From assembly GCF_016863275.1 (NCBI RefSeq), contig NZ_BOOO01000037.1, forward strand, positions 62,001 to 126,000: a DNA stretch of 64,000 nt, in the 5' to 3' direction. Source of the DNA: Planotetraspora mira (GTDB taxonomy: Bacteria; Actinomycetota; Actinomycetes; Streptosporangiales; Streptosporangiaceae). The translations under genes were made by a program, and so were the position numbers. Every line of letters begins with the position of its first letter. The stretch's first letter is position 1. A model generated the notes under the pieces. The model worked only from the letters and a program-made list of their open reading frames with translations. It made no database searches and had not been told where the DNA came from. Shown piece after piece: positions 7,601 through 17,541 of this stretch.

Positions 7601-8371
7601 CGGACGGCCATCGGGGAGGGCGGGTGGAAGGAGGATGCCGTTGTTGGCGCTGAGGCCGCCGTCGACGGGGATGACGACGCCGGTGACGTACGACGCGGCG
7701 GGTGAGGCGAGAAACCAGATGACCTCGGCCTGCTCACGCGGGGCAGCCCAGCGCCGTTGCGGGATGCGCTCGGTCACGGCGGACGCGAATGCGGGGTCGG
7801 AGACCACTCCGGCAGTCAGCGCGGTCGCCGTCAGGCCGGGGGCGATGGCGTTGATCCTGATGTTCTCGACGGCGAAATCGATCGCCGCGCCGCGCACCAG
7901 GTTGATCACTGCCGCTTTTGACGCGTTGTACGCCCACGTCAGCGGGTCGCCGCCCAGGCCTGAGACCGATGAGGTCACCACAATGGAACCACCGCCCGAC
8001 GCCCGCAGGGCGGGCAGGGCCGCCCGGATGCCGAGAGCCGTCCCGCGGACGTTAACGGCGAGGATCCGGTCGAATCGGTCGATGGCTCCGGGTGACTCCA
8101 GCGCCCCTCCCCCGCCGATCCCGGCGTTGAGCACGACCGTGTCCAGCCTCCCGAACTCTCGTACGGCGAGCTGAACCATGACGGCGTTGGTCTGCTCGGT
8201 GGACACGTCGCCGACGAGCGGGATGGCACCGTGCACATCCGAGAGCTTGTCGAGTTCGACCTCGTTCACATCGACGGCGACGACCTGGGCCCCTCGCTCG
8301 GCGAACAACTCCACCGTGGCCCTTCCGATGCCGGAAGCCGCGCCAGTGACGGCCACGACCTGCACGCTCAT
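7595..8371 (-). CDS. Short-chain dehydrogenase/reductase
   Basis: A 258-residue classical SDR. The NAD(P)-binding site is TGAASGIG near residue 9, the NAG motif is LNAGIGGGG, and the catalytic residues are Ser in VVTSSVSGLG and Tyr/Lys in YNASKAA. Asp in VAVDVNE after the second strand suggests NAD preference. It lies about 105 bp downstream of a flavin monooxygenase gene on the same strand and may be co-transcribed. Substrate not predictable. Confidence 0.9.
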   Translation of the reverse strand: MSVQVVAVTGAASGIGRATVELFAERGAQVVAVDVNEVELDKLSDVHGAIPLVGDVSTEQTNAVMVQLAVREFGRLDTVVLNAGIGGGGALESPGAIDRFDRILAVNVRGTALGIRAALPALRASGGGSIVVTSSVSGLGGDPLTWAYNASKAAVINLVRGAAIDFAVENIRINAIAPGLTATALTAGVVSDPAFASAVTERIPQRRWAAPREQAEVIWFLASPAASYVTGVVIPVDGGLSANNGILLPPALPDGRPR

Positions 8372-8477
8372 ACGGCCCTCTCCTCATAGGACGGGACAAG
8401 TCGGACCGAATGCGCCCGGACACCACACCCTTGCCACCGCCTCGACCGCGGTCAGCGCGTGGTGAAGGCGCCGGCGC

Positions 8478-9536
8478 TCATCCACGCAACAGCGGGAGAA
8501 GCCGGTCGCCCTGGCGCTTGATCTCCGGCAGATATGGGGTGTCGGAGAGGACGAAGTGGGTGATGCCGAGGGCCTGGTAGTTGCGCAGCGACTTCGCCAC
8601 GTCCTCGGCCGAGCCGACCAGCCAGGTGGTGCCCGCACCGCCTCCACCGAATTTTCCGGGGGCGGTGTAGAGATTGTCGTCGAGCACCTCTCCCCGCGCG
8701 GCCAGGTCGAGTAGCCGCTGCTGACCGACGGCGGCATGCCGGTTCAGGTCGCGCGTGCTGCTGCCTTTCGCCATCTCCACGACCTTGGCTTCGGCATCGG
8801 TCCAGGCCTGTTCGGTGGTGTCCCGCACCAGCGTGGTGATCCGCAGCCCGAATTCCAGCGGAGGATGCTCGCGTCCGAGCTTCTCGCTCAGTCGCCTGAG
8901 GCGCTCGATCCGCTCGGCGACGCCGTCGAGAGGCTCACCCCAGAACAGTTGCACATCGGCCTCGGTGGCGGCCACCTTCTCGGCGGCCTCGGAGGCGCCG
9001 CCGAAGTAGAGCCGCGGGTGCCGGCGTTCGCCCCTGACGACCGTTCGCGGCGCAACGGTGGAGTCCGTGACGCCGAAGTGCCGGCCCTGGTAGGTGACGT
9101 TCCCCTCGGTCCAGAGCCTGCGCACGATCTGGATGAACTCCTTGGTGCGGGCGTAGCGGTGGGCCTGGTCGCCTTCGCTGTCGCCGTACGCCGCGAGGTT
9201 GTCCTTGCCCGAGACGATGTTGACGAGCACCCGCCCTCCGGTGAGGTGGTCCAGGGTCGCGGCGGCGGAGGCGAAATTGGCGGGACGCCAGTAGCCGGGC
9301 CGGATCGCGATCAGCGGCTTGAACGTCGTCGTCTGCGCGGCCAGTGCGGTGGCGACCGTGAAGGTGTCGGGCCGTCCCCATCCGGTGCCGATGAGCGCCC
9401 CGCCCCACCCGTGCTCCTCAAGGGCCTTGGCCTGAGCGGTGAGGGTCTCCAAGCTGTTGTGGTTCGCGGTGACGGCGTCGCCTCGGTGCCCGGGCTCGGC
9501 CTGATTCGGGACGTACCAGAGGAACTCGAGGCTCAT
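8478..9536 (-). CDS. Flavin-dependent LLM-class monooxygenase, SsuD/alkanesulfonate type
   Basis: A 352-residue luciferase-like monooxygenase of the alkanesulfonate/dimethyl sulfone group (FMNH2-dependent). Diagnostic parts are MSLEFLWYVPNQAEPGHRGD at the N-terminus, KPLIAIRPGYWRPANFA, the LTGGRVLVNIVSG motif and YARTKEFIQIVRRLW. The start is the ATG behind GGAGGG; an in-frame extension of 44 codons looks non-coding. A flavin reductase, normally its partner, is not nearby. The likely role is desulfonation or oxidation of a small organosulfur compound; a downstream SDR could act on the aldehyde product. Confidence 0.88.
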   Translation of the reverse strand: MSLEFLWYVPNQAEPGHRGDAVTANHNSLETLTAQAKALEEHGWGGALIGTGWGRPDTFTVATALAAQTTTFKPLIAIRPGYWRPANFASAAATLDHLTGGRVLVNIVSGKDNLAAYGDSEGDQAHRYARTKEFIQIVRRLWTEGNVTYQGRHFGVTDSTVAPRTVVRGERRHPRLYFGGASEAAEKVAATEADVQLFWGEPLDGVAERIERLRRLSEKLGREHPPLEFGLRITTLVRDTTEQAWTDAEAKVVEMAKGSSTRDLNRHAAVGQQRLLDLAARGEVLDDNLYTAPGKFGGGGAGTTWLVGSAEDVAKSLRNYQALGITHFVLSDTPYLPEIKRQGDRLLPLLRG

Positions 9537-9933
9537 CGGTGGACCCTCCTGCAAAACCAAATATTCCTGTAGGTAAAGTGTAGATTGTGTTTCGATACTC
9601 CGGGCGCGAGTCGACTTCGCTTTCTTCGCTCCTTCCATCGCTGAGCTCGGCGGGTTGGATGACCGCAACCGGCACCGCCATCGGTGAGATCGTTCCCGCG
9701 GAGGTCGTCTGGAGACTCTCGCAACCGTGGTATGGCGATCGACTGGACCCGGCTACCAACCACACACTGCGGCCGCCAACCAGATGCCACTCGCAGAGTT
9801 GGGGCTGACGGGAACGTTCTGGGACCCCCCATGAGTCGTGACGAGTTGTCGACCGAGCTTCCTCACGCTGACCAGCGTGCGCGAATCGGCGCCCACCACC
9901 GCCGCGCGGTCGAGGCGTACCTTCGGGTATTCG
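9537..9933. other. Intergenic region, no gene seen
   Basis: About 400 bp between the LLM monooxygenase promoter side and the 3' end of lysR. No frame has family resemblance, and no strong hairpin or palindrome was recognised. Confidence 0.5.
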
Positions 9934-10821
9934 TCAAGCTGTCGTGCAGAGGCAACAAGCGTCGATGAACACTCGAACGGCCTCGCGATGGTCTCCTGTG
10001 CGCCAGACGACGGCAAGCTCACTCGGAGAGAGACCGGTGACCGGTCGGCAGATGAGGTCTACGCGGTTGTAGATCTCAGCGTTCCCCGCGGAGAGGAGGG
10101 CTATCCCGAGCCCCGAAGCGACCGCTTCGAAAGTCTCGTCGGCGGTTTCGGCCGTCGCGGCGATCCGCGCCGGTGTCCGGCGATGATCGTTGCCGACCCA
10201 GAACTCACGGAGCGCTCCGGCCGCCGCCGGAAGGGCGATGAAAGGCTCATCGGCGAGGTCCTCGAAGGAGATGACGGGGCAGTCGGCCAGATGGTGATCG
10301 GCTGGAAGAGCGACCCAACGATCTTCCCTGGTGATCACCTTATGAGAGAAATCGCCGCCCGTCGGGACCGGCAGCCAGGCGACGGCGACATCAACATCGC
10401 CGGCAAGTCCCACTGTCGGATCGGCCCAGGTGACCTGGCGGAACTGGAGTCGCCAGCCGGGAAGCAGCTTCTCCATCGTGGCCGTGACGGCCGGAATGAG
10501 TCCGCGACCGATGCTCGTCTGGAAGCCGACCGTAAGTGTCGTGTGCTGGGTCGCCGCGGCATCGGCAACCGCACGCTGTGCCCCCTCCCACTGCTCGATC
10601 ATCTGCCGAGCGTGCGGCAGAAGGGCGCTACCCGCGGCGGTGAGGGTGACCGTCCGCCGGTCGCGCTCGAAGAGCGCGGTCCGGAAGGAGAGCTCCAATT
10701 GGCGGATCTGTTTGCTCAGTGTTGGCTGCGATACGAAGAGCCGGCCACTCGCCGCTCGGGTGAAGCTGAGTTCCTCTGCGACCGCGACGAAGTAGCGCAG
10801 ATCCCGGAGGTGAACATCCAT
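9934..10821 (-). CDS. LysR family transcriptional regulator
   Basis: A 295-residue LysR regulator. The N-terminal winged helix is complete: LRDLRYFVAVAEELSFTRAASGRLFVSQPTLSKQIRQLE, then LFERDRRTVTLTAAG. The C-terminal periplasmic-binding-like effector domain follows (LTVGFQTSIGRGLIPAVT). It is divergent from an F420-type LLM oxidoreductase at 10942, its likely target. The ATG in MDVHLRD was chosen; a TTG two codons earlier is possible. Confidence 0.92.
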   Translation of the reverse strand: MDVHLRDLRYFVAVAEELSFTRAASGRLFVSQPTLSKQIRQLELSFRTALFERDRRTVTLTAAGSALLPHARQMIEQWEGAQRAVADAAATQHTTLTVGFQTSIGRGLIPAVTATMEKLLPGWRLQFRQVTWADPTVGLAGDVDVAVAWLPVPTGGDFSHKVITREDRWVALPADHHLADCPVISFEDLADEPFIALPAAAGALREFWVGNDHRRTPARIAATAETADETFEAVASGLGIALLSAGNAEIYNRVDLICRPVTGLSPSELAVVWRTGDHREAVRVFIDACCLCTTA

Positions 10822-10941
10822 AGACAAAGGCTATAACAGCAGATCTTGGACGTATGGCATGTGTGCTCTCATGCTTGATCACGCGGTCGCAAGCAGGCAC
10901 CGCATGTGGTCGCCGCCCGAAGTGGATGGAGATGGGCGCTG

Positions 10942-11784
10942 ATGGAACTGGGTGTCAACGGGCTGAACGCCAAGGCCACCATGGGTCCCGCGGAGACGGT
11001 CCGGCTTGCTCGACTGGCGGAGGAGTTGGGCTACCGGTCGTGGTGGGCCGGTGAGCATGTCGTGCTCCCCAGCCCTCGGGTACCGCCTGCGCCGATGGAG
11101 CCGACAGATCCGATTCTCGACCCGCTGGTGCATCTGGCCTACGTCGCTGCCGTCACTGAGCGGCTGGAGCTCGGCACCGGGATCATCATCCTGCCGCAGC
11201 GCAATCCGCTGGTACTCGCCAAGCAGGTCGCGAGCCTCGATGTGCTCAGCGGTGGCCGGCTGTCCCTGGGGGTCGCAGCCGGATACCTCGAACCGGAGAT
11301 GACCGCCGTCGGAGTGCCGTATTCGGAGCGTGGCAGGCGCACAGACGAGTACTTGGACGCCATGAGGGCGCTGTGGACCCAGCCCGCGCCGTCCTATCAG
11401 GGCCGGTACGTGGCCTTCGACGGCATCGACGCACACCCGCGGCCTGTCAGGGAAGACGGACCGCGGATCGTGATCGGTGGACATAGCCCGGCCGCTTTCC
11501 GGCGGGCGGTCGCCCGCGGCCACGGGTGGTTCGGCAATGGAGACAGCCCAGATGATCTAGAGGGGCATCTCATCGGGCTGCGGACGGCGGCCGCCGAGGT
11601 CGAACGCCCGGAGTGGCTGGGTCGACTGGAGATCAACTTTATGCAGCTCTCCCCGGTAAACGCCGGAACCGCCCGGCGTTACGCCGACCTCGGCGTCGAC
11701 CGGCTCGTGGTCTACCCACTTCCGCTGGAGCATCCAGCGGAAGTGGCCGCGTTCCTCGAACGTCACGCCGACCTGCCGCACTGA
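10942..11784 (+). CDS. LLM-class oxidoreductase, probably F420-dependent
   Basis: A 280-residue luciferase-like oxidoreductase of the small F420-dependent group. Visible are WWAGEHVVLPS, TDPILDPLVHLAYVAAVTERLELGTGIIILPQRNP and ASLDVLSGGRLSLGVAAGYL, with a C-terminal DRLVVYPLPL strand. F420 use is inferred from the subgroup and from the organism type. It starts behind a GGAGA site. The divergent LysR gene probably controls it. Substrate unknown. Confidence 0.85.
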   Translation: MELGVNGLNAKATMGPAETVRLARLAEELGYRSWWAGEHVVLPSPRVPPAPMEPTDPILDPLVHLAYVAAVTERLELGTGIIILPQRNPLVLAKQVASLDVLSGGRLSLGVAAGYLEPEMTAVGVPYSERGRRTDEYLDAMRALWTQPAPSYQGRYVAFDGIDAHPRPVREDGPRIVIGGHSPAAFRRAVARGHGWFGNGDSPDDLEGHLIGLRTAAAEVERPEWLGRLEINFMQLSPVNAGTARRYADLGVDRLVVYPLPLEHPAEVAAFLERHADLPH

Positions 11785-11976
11785 CGTCGTCCCCGTCGCC
11801 CGCAGCGAGGACTGTCTCGACGAGGCGGTGCTCAACGCTCCCCCGCAGCCGCTCGACATGGCTCCACTGAGCGCGCCGCTCCCATCTGACGACCCGCGAT
11901 CGCGAATGGGTACCGGGCGAACGGGAGCCGGAGGGCGCGATCCCTCGGGCTCCCGTCTTCGCGTCCGGAGGAGCCG

Positions 11977-12726
11977 TCAAGCCAGTTGCCCGCTGAAGAC
12001 GGTCACCGGCCTGTCGAGCTTCTGGCCGTCCACGACGATGTCGACGGCCTCGTTGTAGAACGCGACGTGATCCTTGATCTGCGCGGCCGCGGGGATCGGA
12101 GCGGGGTAGGCCCACGCGATGTCCGCGGGCACGCCGGCGTCTACGTCCCGGAACGACCAGTACGAGGCGATGCCTTTGTATGGGCAGCGGGTGTGGCTCC
12201 GCGTGGCCTCGAGAAGGTCGAAGTCTACGTCATCCGGCGGAATGTAGTACCGCGTCGGCAGTCCGGTCTCGAACAACAGCACGGGCCGGTGGGTGTCGGC
12301 GACGACCTGGCCGGCGATCTCGACCCTGATGTGACGCGAGCTGGGGATCGGGTCGACACGCTTGTAGGGGTCGCGGGGGTGCACGAAGATCTCCTCGTCT
12401 TCCTCGTACCAGTGGTCGAGCACGCCGGCGGGGTGGCGGAACCATCCGAAGGCGATGTGGCCGGGGAGGTCGGGATAGGTCCAGGCCGCACGCTCGACCG
12501 TCTCGTCTCGGTCGAGAAGGTCGTAGAAGACGACGCCGTCCACCGCCTCGCCGGCCCTCAGCAGGTCAGTCCGGACGTCCTCCTCAGGGAAGGCGTAGCC
12601 GGGGACGGGCACGCCCGGCTCCCAGACGAGGACCGGGCGCCTGCTGTCGACGACGGTCGTGTCGCCCCTGACCCCCCGGACCCACCGCTCGCTGGGCACC
12701 CAGGTGAAAGTGTCGGATGCAGGCAC
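11977..12726 (-). CDS. Tandem DUF427 domain protein
   Basis: A 249-residue protein with two DUF427 units. The first contains RPVLVWEPGVPVPGYAFPEEDV and the second RPVLLFETGLPTRYYIPPDDV; each is followed by a Y-x-FRDV/FYDLL-type segment and a W-x-YP element, e.g. AAWTYPDLPG and DIAWAYPAPI. DUF427 proteins are small beta-rich proteins of unknown activity, often beside redox genes. The GTG start has GGAGG 7 nt upstream and lies 2 nt after the oxygenase stop, so the two are co-translated. A shared oxidative pathway is likely but its substrate is unknown. Confidence 0.85.
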   Translation of the reverse strand: MPASDTFTWVPSERWVRGVRGDTTVVDSRRPVLVWEPGVPVPGYAFPEEDVRTDLLRAGEAVDGVVFYDLLDRDETVERAAWTYPDLPGHIAFGWFRHPAGVLDHWYEEDEEIFVHPRDPYKRVDPIPSSRHIRVEIAGQVVADTHRPVLLFETGLPTRYYIPPDDVDFDLLEATRSHTRCPYKGIASYWSFRDVDAGVPADIAWAYPAPIPAAAQIKDHVAFYNEAVDIVVDGQKLDRPVTVFSGQLA

Positions 12727-12728
12727 GT

Positions 12729-13751
12729 CTACGCCTCCGAGAGTTCTGCGACGTACGGGCGGCCCTCCCGCCAGGCGGCGACCTGCTCGGGACGCCCGAA
12801 CACCTGGAGATACTCCTCCACCTGTCCCTTCGTCCTGTCCCAGAGGAGCACGGGCTCGAAGTCGGACCCATCGGGCCCGACGAACGCCGGCAGCGGCTCG
12901 ATCACCGTGTCCAGGCTGGGGTGCCAGAACACGGCCGTCGAACGCCGCGTGACGGTGCCTCCGGCCACGACGCGGTGACGTCCGGCGCGCAGCAGGCCGT
13001 TCGTCCAATGGGTGAGCAGCGATCCGGAGAAGACCTGGAGGGCTCCCGGGACGATCGGAACCGGGATCCATTCACCCGTGACGGCCTGGCCCTGCAGGCC
13101 GTCGTAGTCGCCTCGCTGGTGCAGCACTGTCAGCGCGGATCCGTCGGCGTGCTCCAGCAGGAGCAGCTTGTCCTCGTCCTCCGGAACATCGGGGTAGATC
13201 CAGGTCGGGTAGTCGTTGACGACGAATGTGGTGTGGTACGGCCGGCCGACGGTGGGGAAGACGGCCGGGGAGACGCCGAGCACGCGGGCGTACAGCTCGA
13301 GGACCTTCTCCGCGACGCCGACGGAGGCGTCGTGGTAGCGCCGGGCGACGTCGGCGAGCCCGGGGTCCTGCGAAGGCCACACGTTGTCGTGCGCGTACAG
13401 CTGCGCGTACTCCTCCGAAAGCCCTGCCGACTTGGCGTCTTCCGCGTTGTCGAACTGGCCGATGCTGAAGCGCTCCAGTTCCAGCCGGCCGAAGTCGTCC
13501 GGCCACTGCCGCCAGCCGCGGTAGGGGTGACCGGTGGGGCTGGCCAGGTTCGCCTTCTCCTGCCTCGGCAGGTCGAGCACGCGCGCGATCCGGTCGTGGA
13601 ACTCGTCGATCAGGTCGTCGGGGACGCCGTGGTTCACGACCTGGAGGATGCCGAGCTCCTCTCCCGTCTGCCTGACGGACTCCAGCAGGCTTTTCGGCGC
13701 GTCATCACTCAGCGCCAACTCGAGGTCGATCAACGGAATGTCGTCAGCCAT
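12729..13751 (-). CDS. Isopenicillin N synthase-like 2-oxoglutarate/Fe(II) oxygenase
   Basis: A 340-residue non-heme iron enzyme of the isopenicillin N synthase-like superfamily. The N-terminal DIOX_N region contains GILQVVNHGVPDDLIDEF. The iron ligands are visible as His201-x-Asp203 (EHADGS) and His259 (GRHRVV). Arg269-x-Ser271 is the usual 2-oxoglutarate carboxylate site, so a 2OG-dependent reaction is more likely than true IPNS chemistry. It starts at MADDIP behind GGGGAG; a second ATG two codons earlier overlaps the ribosome site. It is followed at 2 nt by the DUF427 gene and preceded by a hydrolase fragment. Confidence 0.88.
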   Translation of the reverse strand: MADDIPLIDLELALSDDAPKSLLESVRQTGEELGILQVVNHGVPDDLIDEFHDRIARVLDLPRQEKANLASPTGHPYRGWRQWPDDFGRLELERFSIGQFDNAEDAKSAGLSEEYAQLYAHDNVWPSQDPGLADVARRYHDASVGVAEKVLELYARVLGVSPAVFPTVGRPYHTTFVVNDYPTWIYPDVPEDEDKLLLLEHADGSALTVLHQRGDYDGLQGQAVTGEWIPVPIVPGALQVFSGSLLTHWTNGLLRAGRHRVVAGGTVTRRSTAVFWHPSLDTVIEPLPAFVGPDGSDFEPVLLWDRTKGQVEEYLQVFGRPEQVAAWREGRPYVAELSEA

Positions 13752-13753
13752 GA

Positions 13754-14349
13754 TCATCTCCCCTTTGTGATCTCGTTCACTACCTGTGCCAGCGCCCTCG
13801 GCCGGTGGACGTCGGTGGTCACGAGCCGGGCACCGGGGGCGCGGCGGCGCAGTTCAGCGATGGCGTCGTCGGTCAGGCGGGACCTCTCGGCCGCGCGTAC
13901 CACCACGACCGGCACGTCGAACGCGGCGAGCACGGCCAACTGGTCCCAGAGAGTCTCGTCGTCGAGGTGGTCCGCCGACTCCGGCGGCAGGTTGCCGAGG
14001 TGATGGCGCCACGACAACGATCGGTCGGAGTTCTCCACGACCTCGTGGCGGAGATCGGGGTCCAGCCGGTGGGCCGGGCGAGGGGCGCCTTTCCCGGCAG
14101 CGGCGTCGCCGGCTCCTGGCAGGGTGTCGAGCAGTATCAGCGCCCGGACGAGGTGGCGGGAGCGCACGGTGAGCGCCAGCGCCGTGAGCGCACCGAGGCC
14201 GGTGCCGAAGACGGCCTCGGTCTGAGGGGCGAAGGGATCGCCGACCACCTGCTCCTGTCCCACCGCATGTCGCAGCCAGCTGTACCGGATATACCCACGC
14301 TCGGGATCAGCAGCGCAGAGGGCTGCGCGATGCTCTGACCGACCTGGCC
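13754..14349 (-). pseudogene. Alpha/beta-hydrolase-like fragment, N-terminally truncated
   Basis: The frame continues GYIRYSWLRHAVGQEQVVGDPF and EAVFGTGLGALTALALTVRSRHLVRALILLDTLPG, which resembles the nucleophile-elbow region of alpha/beta hydrolases, and ends FDVPVVVVRAAERS...RALAQVVNEITKGR. The usual nucleophile in G-x-S-x-G reads Thr here (GTGLG). There is no start codon with a ribosome site and no N-terminal third. The stop overlaps the ATG before the oxygenase gene, so it was once the first gene of this operon. Probably inactive. Confidence 0.5.
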
Positions 14350-14583
14350 TGACGTACCCGGCAAGGCCAGCATCGGGACGACGTGCGCCCCGGCCGAAGC
14401 ATCGGGGATGAAGGTCATCGTGGCCGTGTCGCGCTTCGGCCCCGCCCGGCGGCCGAGAAGCCGAGAACCGGGATACACGCCCTCACGGGCATGGCCTGCC
14501 GCAAGCCGCCGTTGCCGTCGTCCGGACCGCTGATCTCACCCTCGGCTCCCGCTACGGGCGTCCCCCAACTTGGCCCGGACGCA

Positions 14584-15320
14584 TCACAATGACGGTGGCC
14601 ATGCATACCGGGCGCTTGATCGAGGCGACGTCGACGGTGCCTTGGTAGATGCGCTGGCGTTTGTCAGTGCGTAAGGCCACAGCCCGGTGGCTCCTGAGCT
14701 TGCCGATGCACCGCTCGACGGTGTTGCGCTCCTTGTACCGCTCGGCATCGAAGATGGGCGGACGCCCGCCTTTACTGCCCCGCTTGAGGCGGTTGACCTG
14801 CTGATCCTTCTTGATCGGGAAGACCGCCTTGATGCCACGCCTGCGCAGGTAGCGCGGTTACTCCGGGAGGAGTACGCCTTGTCCGCCAATACGGTCGCCG
14901 GCCGCCTGCGGGGGCGACCCAAGCCCCGGCGTACAATCCGGATCGTGTTCAGCACCCGCTGGAAGTACGGGCTGTCTCCATGCTGGCCGGGGCTGAGGAT
15001 CCGCGCGAGGGGACGGCAGCGCCGGTCGGCGACCAGGTGAATCTTGGTGCTCAGCCCGCCGCGGAAGCGGCCCAAGGCCTCTCGATGCGTACTCGTTTTG
15101 TGATCTACGACCTCCCCCTTGGTGGGATATCGGCAGCCGGCGCACGTCGGGCTCCGGCGGCGTGCTGATGAGCGCGCACCACCGTGGAGTCCACGCTCAC
15201 TGTCCAGTCCTGGCCGTCGGCCTCATCGCATCCTGCCCGCAGCCCGTCCAGGATCCGCTCCCAGGTGCCATCCATCGACCAGCGGCGATGCCCTGCTGAG
15301 CTTGATCTGGGCGTCCTCTA
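14584..15320 (-). pseudogene. IS5-family transposase, degraded
   Basis: Pieces of one DDE transposase lie in different frames: FRGGLSTKIHLVADRRCRPLA, SPGQHGDSPYFQRVL, VLADKAYSSR (DDE aspartate region), and at the end RTDKRQRIYQGTVDVASIKRP. Upstream, QDWTVSVDSTVVRAHQHAAG-like sequence is on the same strand. Several frameshifts rule out a functional protein. No clean terminal repeats were identified. Confidence 0.7.
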
Positions 15321-15614
15321 GAAGTTTCTCTACGCGAGAGCCGCGAGCTCACCGGACGACGGATGCTCGCCCCCATCCGGAGCTACCTAAAGATCATCCC
15401 GCGCGCTCGATCATACTCGCGCGGCGCCAGCCGTGACGCCTGACGAGACGTGAATAGTCACATTTGAGCGGTTGTTGACGAGATGGCGTCTAGCCTCAGA
15501 AGGGAGAAGCCAGGTGCGTCGGCCATCGCGGGCCGAAACGCTCACGCATGTCAGCCGGGCCCGGACAAAGGCATATGCGACAGCCGTACGCGGGATGAAA
15601 GCGGAGGCACAGCG

Positions 15615-17450
15615 ATGCGGCTCACGAGACGGGAATTCGCGCGCCTCGCGGCGGCGACGGGTATAGGTGTTTTCGGACTGCGAGCAGCGACGCGGCCCCT
15701 ACGGAAATACGCCGACCCGTTGCCCCTACTGCCTGTGGCCGTTCCCGAGAAATCGACTTACCCCGACAGCGACTATTACGAGATCACTATGCGGCAGGCC
15801 CCGTGGCGCTTTCATCGGGACCTGAACACGACCGCCGCGTGGGGTTACTGGGCCTCTCACCCGTCCGATCCGGGGCGGCCGATGGGGCTGGGGTACCTTG
15901 GGCCGATCCTGGTCACCCATCGGGACCGGCCGGTGATCGTCAGGTATCGCAACCACCTGCCGACCACCCACCTGCTGCGGAGGTCGATCGACGTCACCCT
16001 GTGGAGGAACCTGCCGGGCGTTCCCCCCGATCCGCCAGGCGGGCGGCCCATGGACCTCCCCCGCGACGTCAACGTCTGGAACGTGGTCCACCTGCACGGC
16101 GGGTGGAACCCACCGCAGTCCGACGGCAACCCGGACGCCTGGTTCACACCACACGGGCTCCACGGCTCCCTGTACGGCACGCTGTCTGGGGCGGCACCCA
16201 ACGAGGCCATCTACGCCTACGGCAACAGGCAGCGGGCGACCATGCTGTGGTACCACGACCACGCGATGGACCTCACCCGGCTCAACAATTACCTGGGACT
16301 TTCCGGCGTCTATCTGATCCGCGATCCGGCCGAGGATGCGCTCCGCCTGCCGCGGGGACGTTTCGAAGTCCCGCTCATCATCCAGGACCGCACGTTCAAC
16401 GCCGACGGCTCGCTCTTCTACCCTACGAAGGGGATCAGCGCCTACCACCCCATCTGGGTCCCGGAATTCTTCGGCGACACGCCCGTTGTGAACGGCAAGG
16501 CGTACCCGTTCCTGGCGGTCGAGCCGCGACGTTACCGACTGCGCGTGCTCAACGGTTCAAACTCGCGTTTCTACCGTTTCTGGTTCAGCGACGGCCGGGT
16601 CCGGCTGCCCTTCTGGCTGATCGGCATCAGCGGCGGCCTGCGCGCCTATCCCCTGCGCTCGACGACCATCCTGCTGGCCCCCTCGGAACGCGCGGACGTC
16701 ATCGTCGACTTCGGAGGACTGCCGCGCGGCGCGAGCGTCACGCTGATGAACGACGCCGTCGTGCCGTACCCCGGTGGCGGCGGCGGCCCGGCCATTCCGG
16801 AGATCATGCGGTTCCAGGTGACCGAGCCGCTGTCGGGCCGCGATGACACGACGCCGCCCCACGCGCTGGTCCTTCCACCGTTCGAGTCGCTGCACCCGAC
16901 ACCGGGAATCCCCTCACGCGAGCGCGTCCTGACCGAGACGACCGACCCGCACGACAACCCGGTCCACATGAAGATCAACGGATGGTATTTCTTCGAGCCC
17001 GTGGACGATTTCATCAAGGCGGGCAGCACGGAGATCTGGGAATACGTCAACACGACGGGGGACGCCCATCCCATGCACGTCCACCTCGTCCAGTTCCAGA
17101 TCCACAACCGGCAGAAGTTCAGGGCCGGGGACTACGCGAAGGACTACGAGCGCTGGGTCGCGGCGGGCCGGACGGCCGGGGGCAAGCCCCAGCTGTCCCG
17201 TTATCTGGTCGGGCCGCCGGTCCCACCTGAGCCGTACGAGCAGGGTTGGAGGGACAGCTTCATCGCCTATCCGGAGATGGTGAACAGGATCATCGCCACC
17301 TTCACTCCGGCGCCGCCAGTTCCGAACATCAGCGGCACCGACACCAAGTATCCCGCCGACTACATCCACCACTGCCACATCCTTGAGCACGAGGACAACG
17401 ACATGATGCGGCCGTGGCAGCTCGTCAGGGTACCTGTGCCGCTCGAATAA
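15615..17450 (+). CDS. Multicopper oxidase, Tat-exported
   Basis: A 611-residue three-domain multicopper oxidase. All copper-binding motifs are present: HLHGG (residues 159-163), WYHDHAMD, HPMHVHLVQF, and HHCHILEHEDNDMM near the C-terminus with the type 1 Cys and axial Met. The N-terminus MRLTRREFARLAAATGIGVFG has a twin-arginine motif followed by a hydrophobic stretch, so export folded by Tat is likely. The ATG at 15615 has GGAGG upstream; a longer frame from 15483 lacks a signal peptide. Related actinobacterial enzymes oxidise phenols or metal ions or form o-aminophenol products; the substrate is not predictable. Confidence 0.93.
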   Translation: MRLTRREFARLAAATGIGVFGLRAATRPLRKYADPLPLLPVAVPEKSTYPDSDYYEITMRQAPWRFHRDLNTTAAWGYWASHPSDPGRPMGLGYLGPILVTHRDRPVIVRYRNHLPTTHLLRRSIDVTLWRNLPGVPPDPPGGRPMDLPRDVNVWNVVHLHGGWNPPQSDGNPDAWFTPHGLHGSLYGTLSGAAPNEAIYAYGNRQRATMLWYHDHAMDLTRLNNYLGLSGVYLIRDPAEDALRLPRGRFEVPLIIQDRTFNADGSLFYPTKGISAYHPIWVPEFFGDTPVVNGKAYPFLAVEPRRYRLRVLNGSNSRFYRFWFSDGRVRLPFWLIGISGGLRAYPLRSTTILLAPSERADVIVDFGGLPRGASVTLMNDAVVPYPGGGGGPAIPEIMRFQVTEPLSGRDDTTPPHALVLPPFESLHPTPGIPSRERVLTETTDPHDNPVHMKINGWYFFEPVDDFIKAGSTEIWEYVNTTGDAHPMHVHLVQFQIHNRQKFRAGDYAKDYERWVAAGRTAGGKPQLSRYLVGPPVPPEPYEQGWRDSFIAYPEMVNRIIATFTPAPPVPNISGTDTKYPADYIHHCHILEHEDNDMMRPWQLVRVPVPLE

Positions 17451-17541
17451 TCGGTTCGGGATTCTCCCCCGTGGCGCACGCGCGTCCGACTCACTCGCTC
17501 TCGTGGTCACCTGCGTCGTCGGGGCATTCCTCGTGCACAAA

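Noticed and set aside
8478-9668. Longer start for the LLM monooxygenase at 9668
   Set aside because: The 44 extra codons look non-coding and the ATG at 9536 has a strong ribosome site.
12717-14003. 428-codon plus-strand frame opposite the oxygenase
   Set aside because: Antisense shadow of the iron oxygenase; no recognisable motif.
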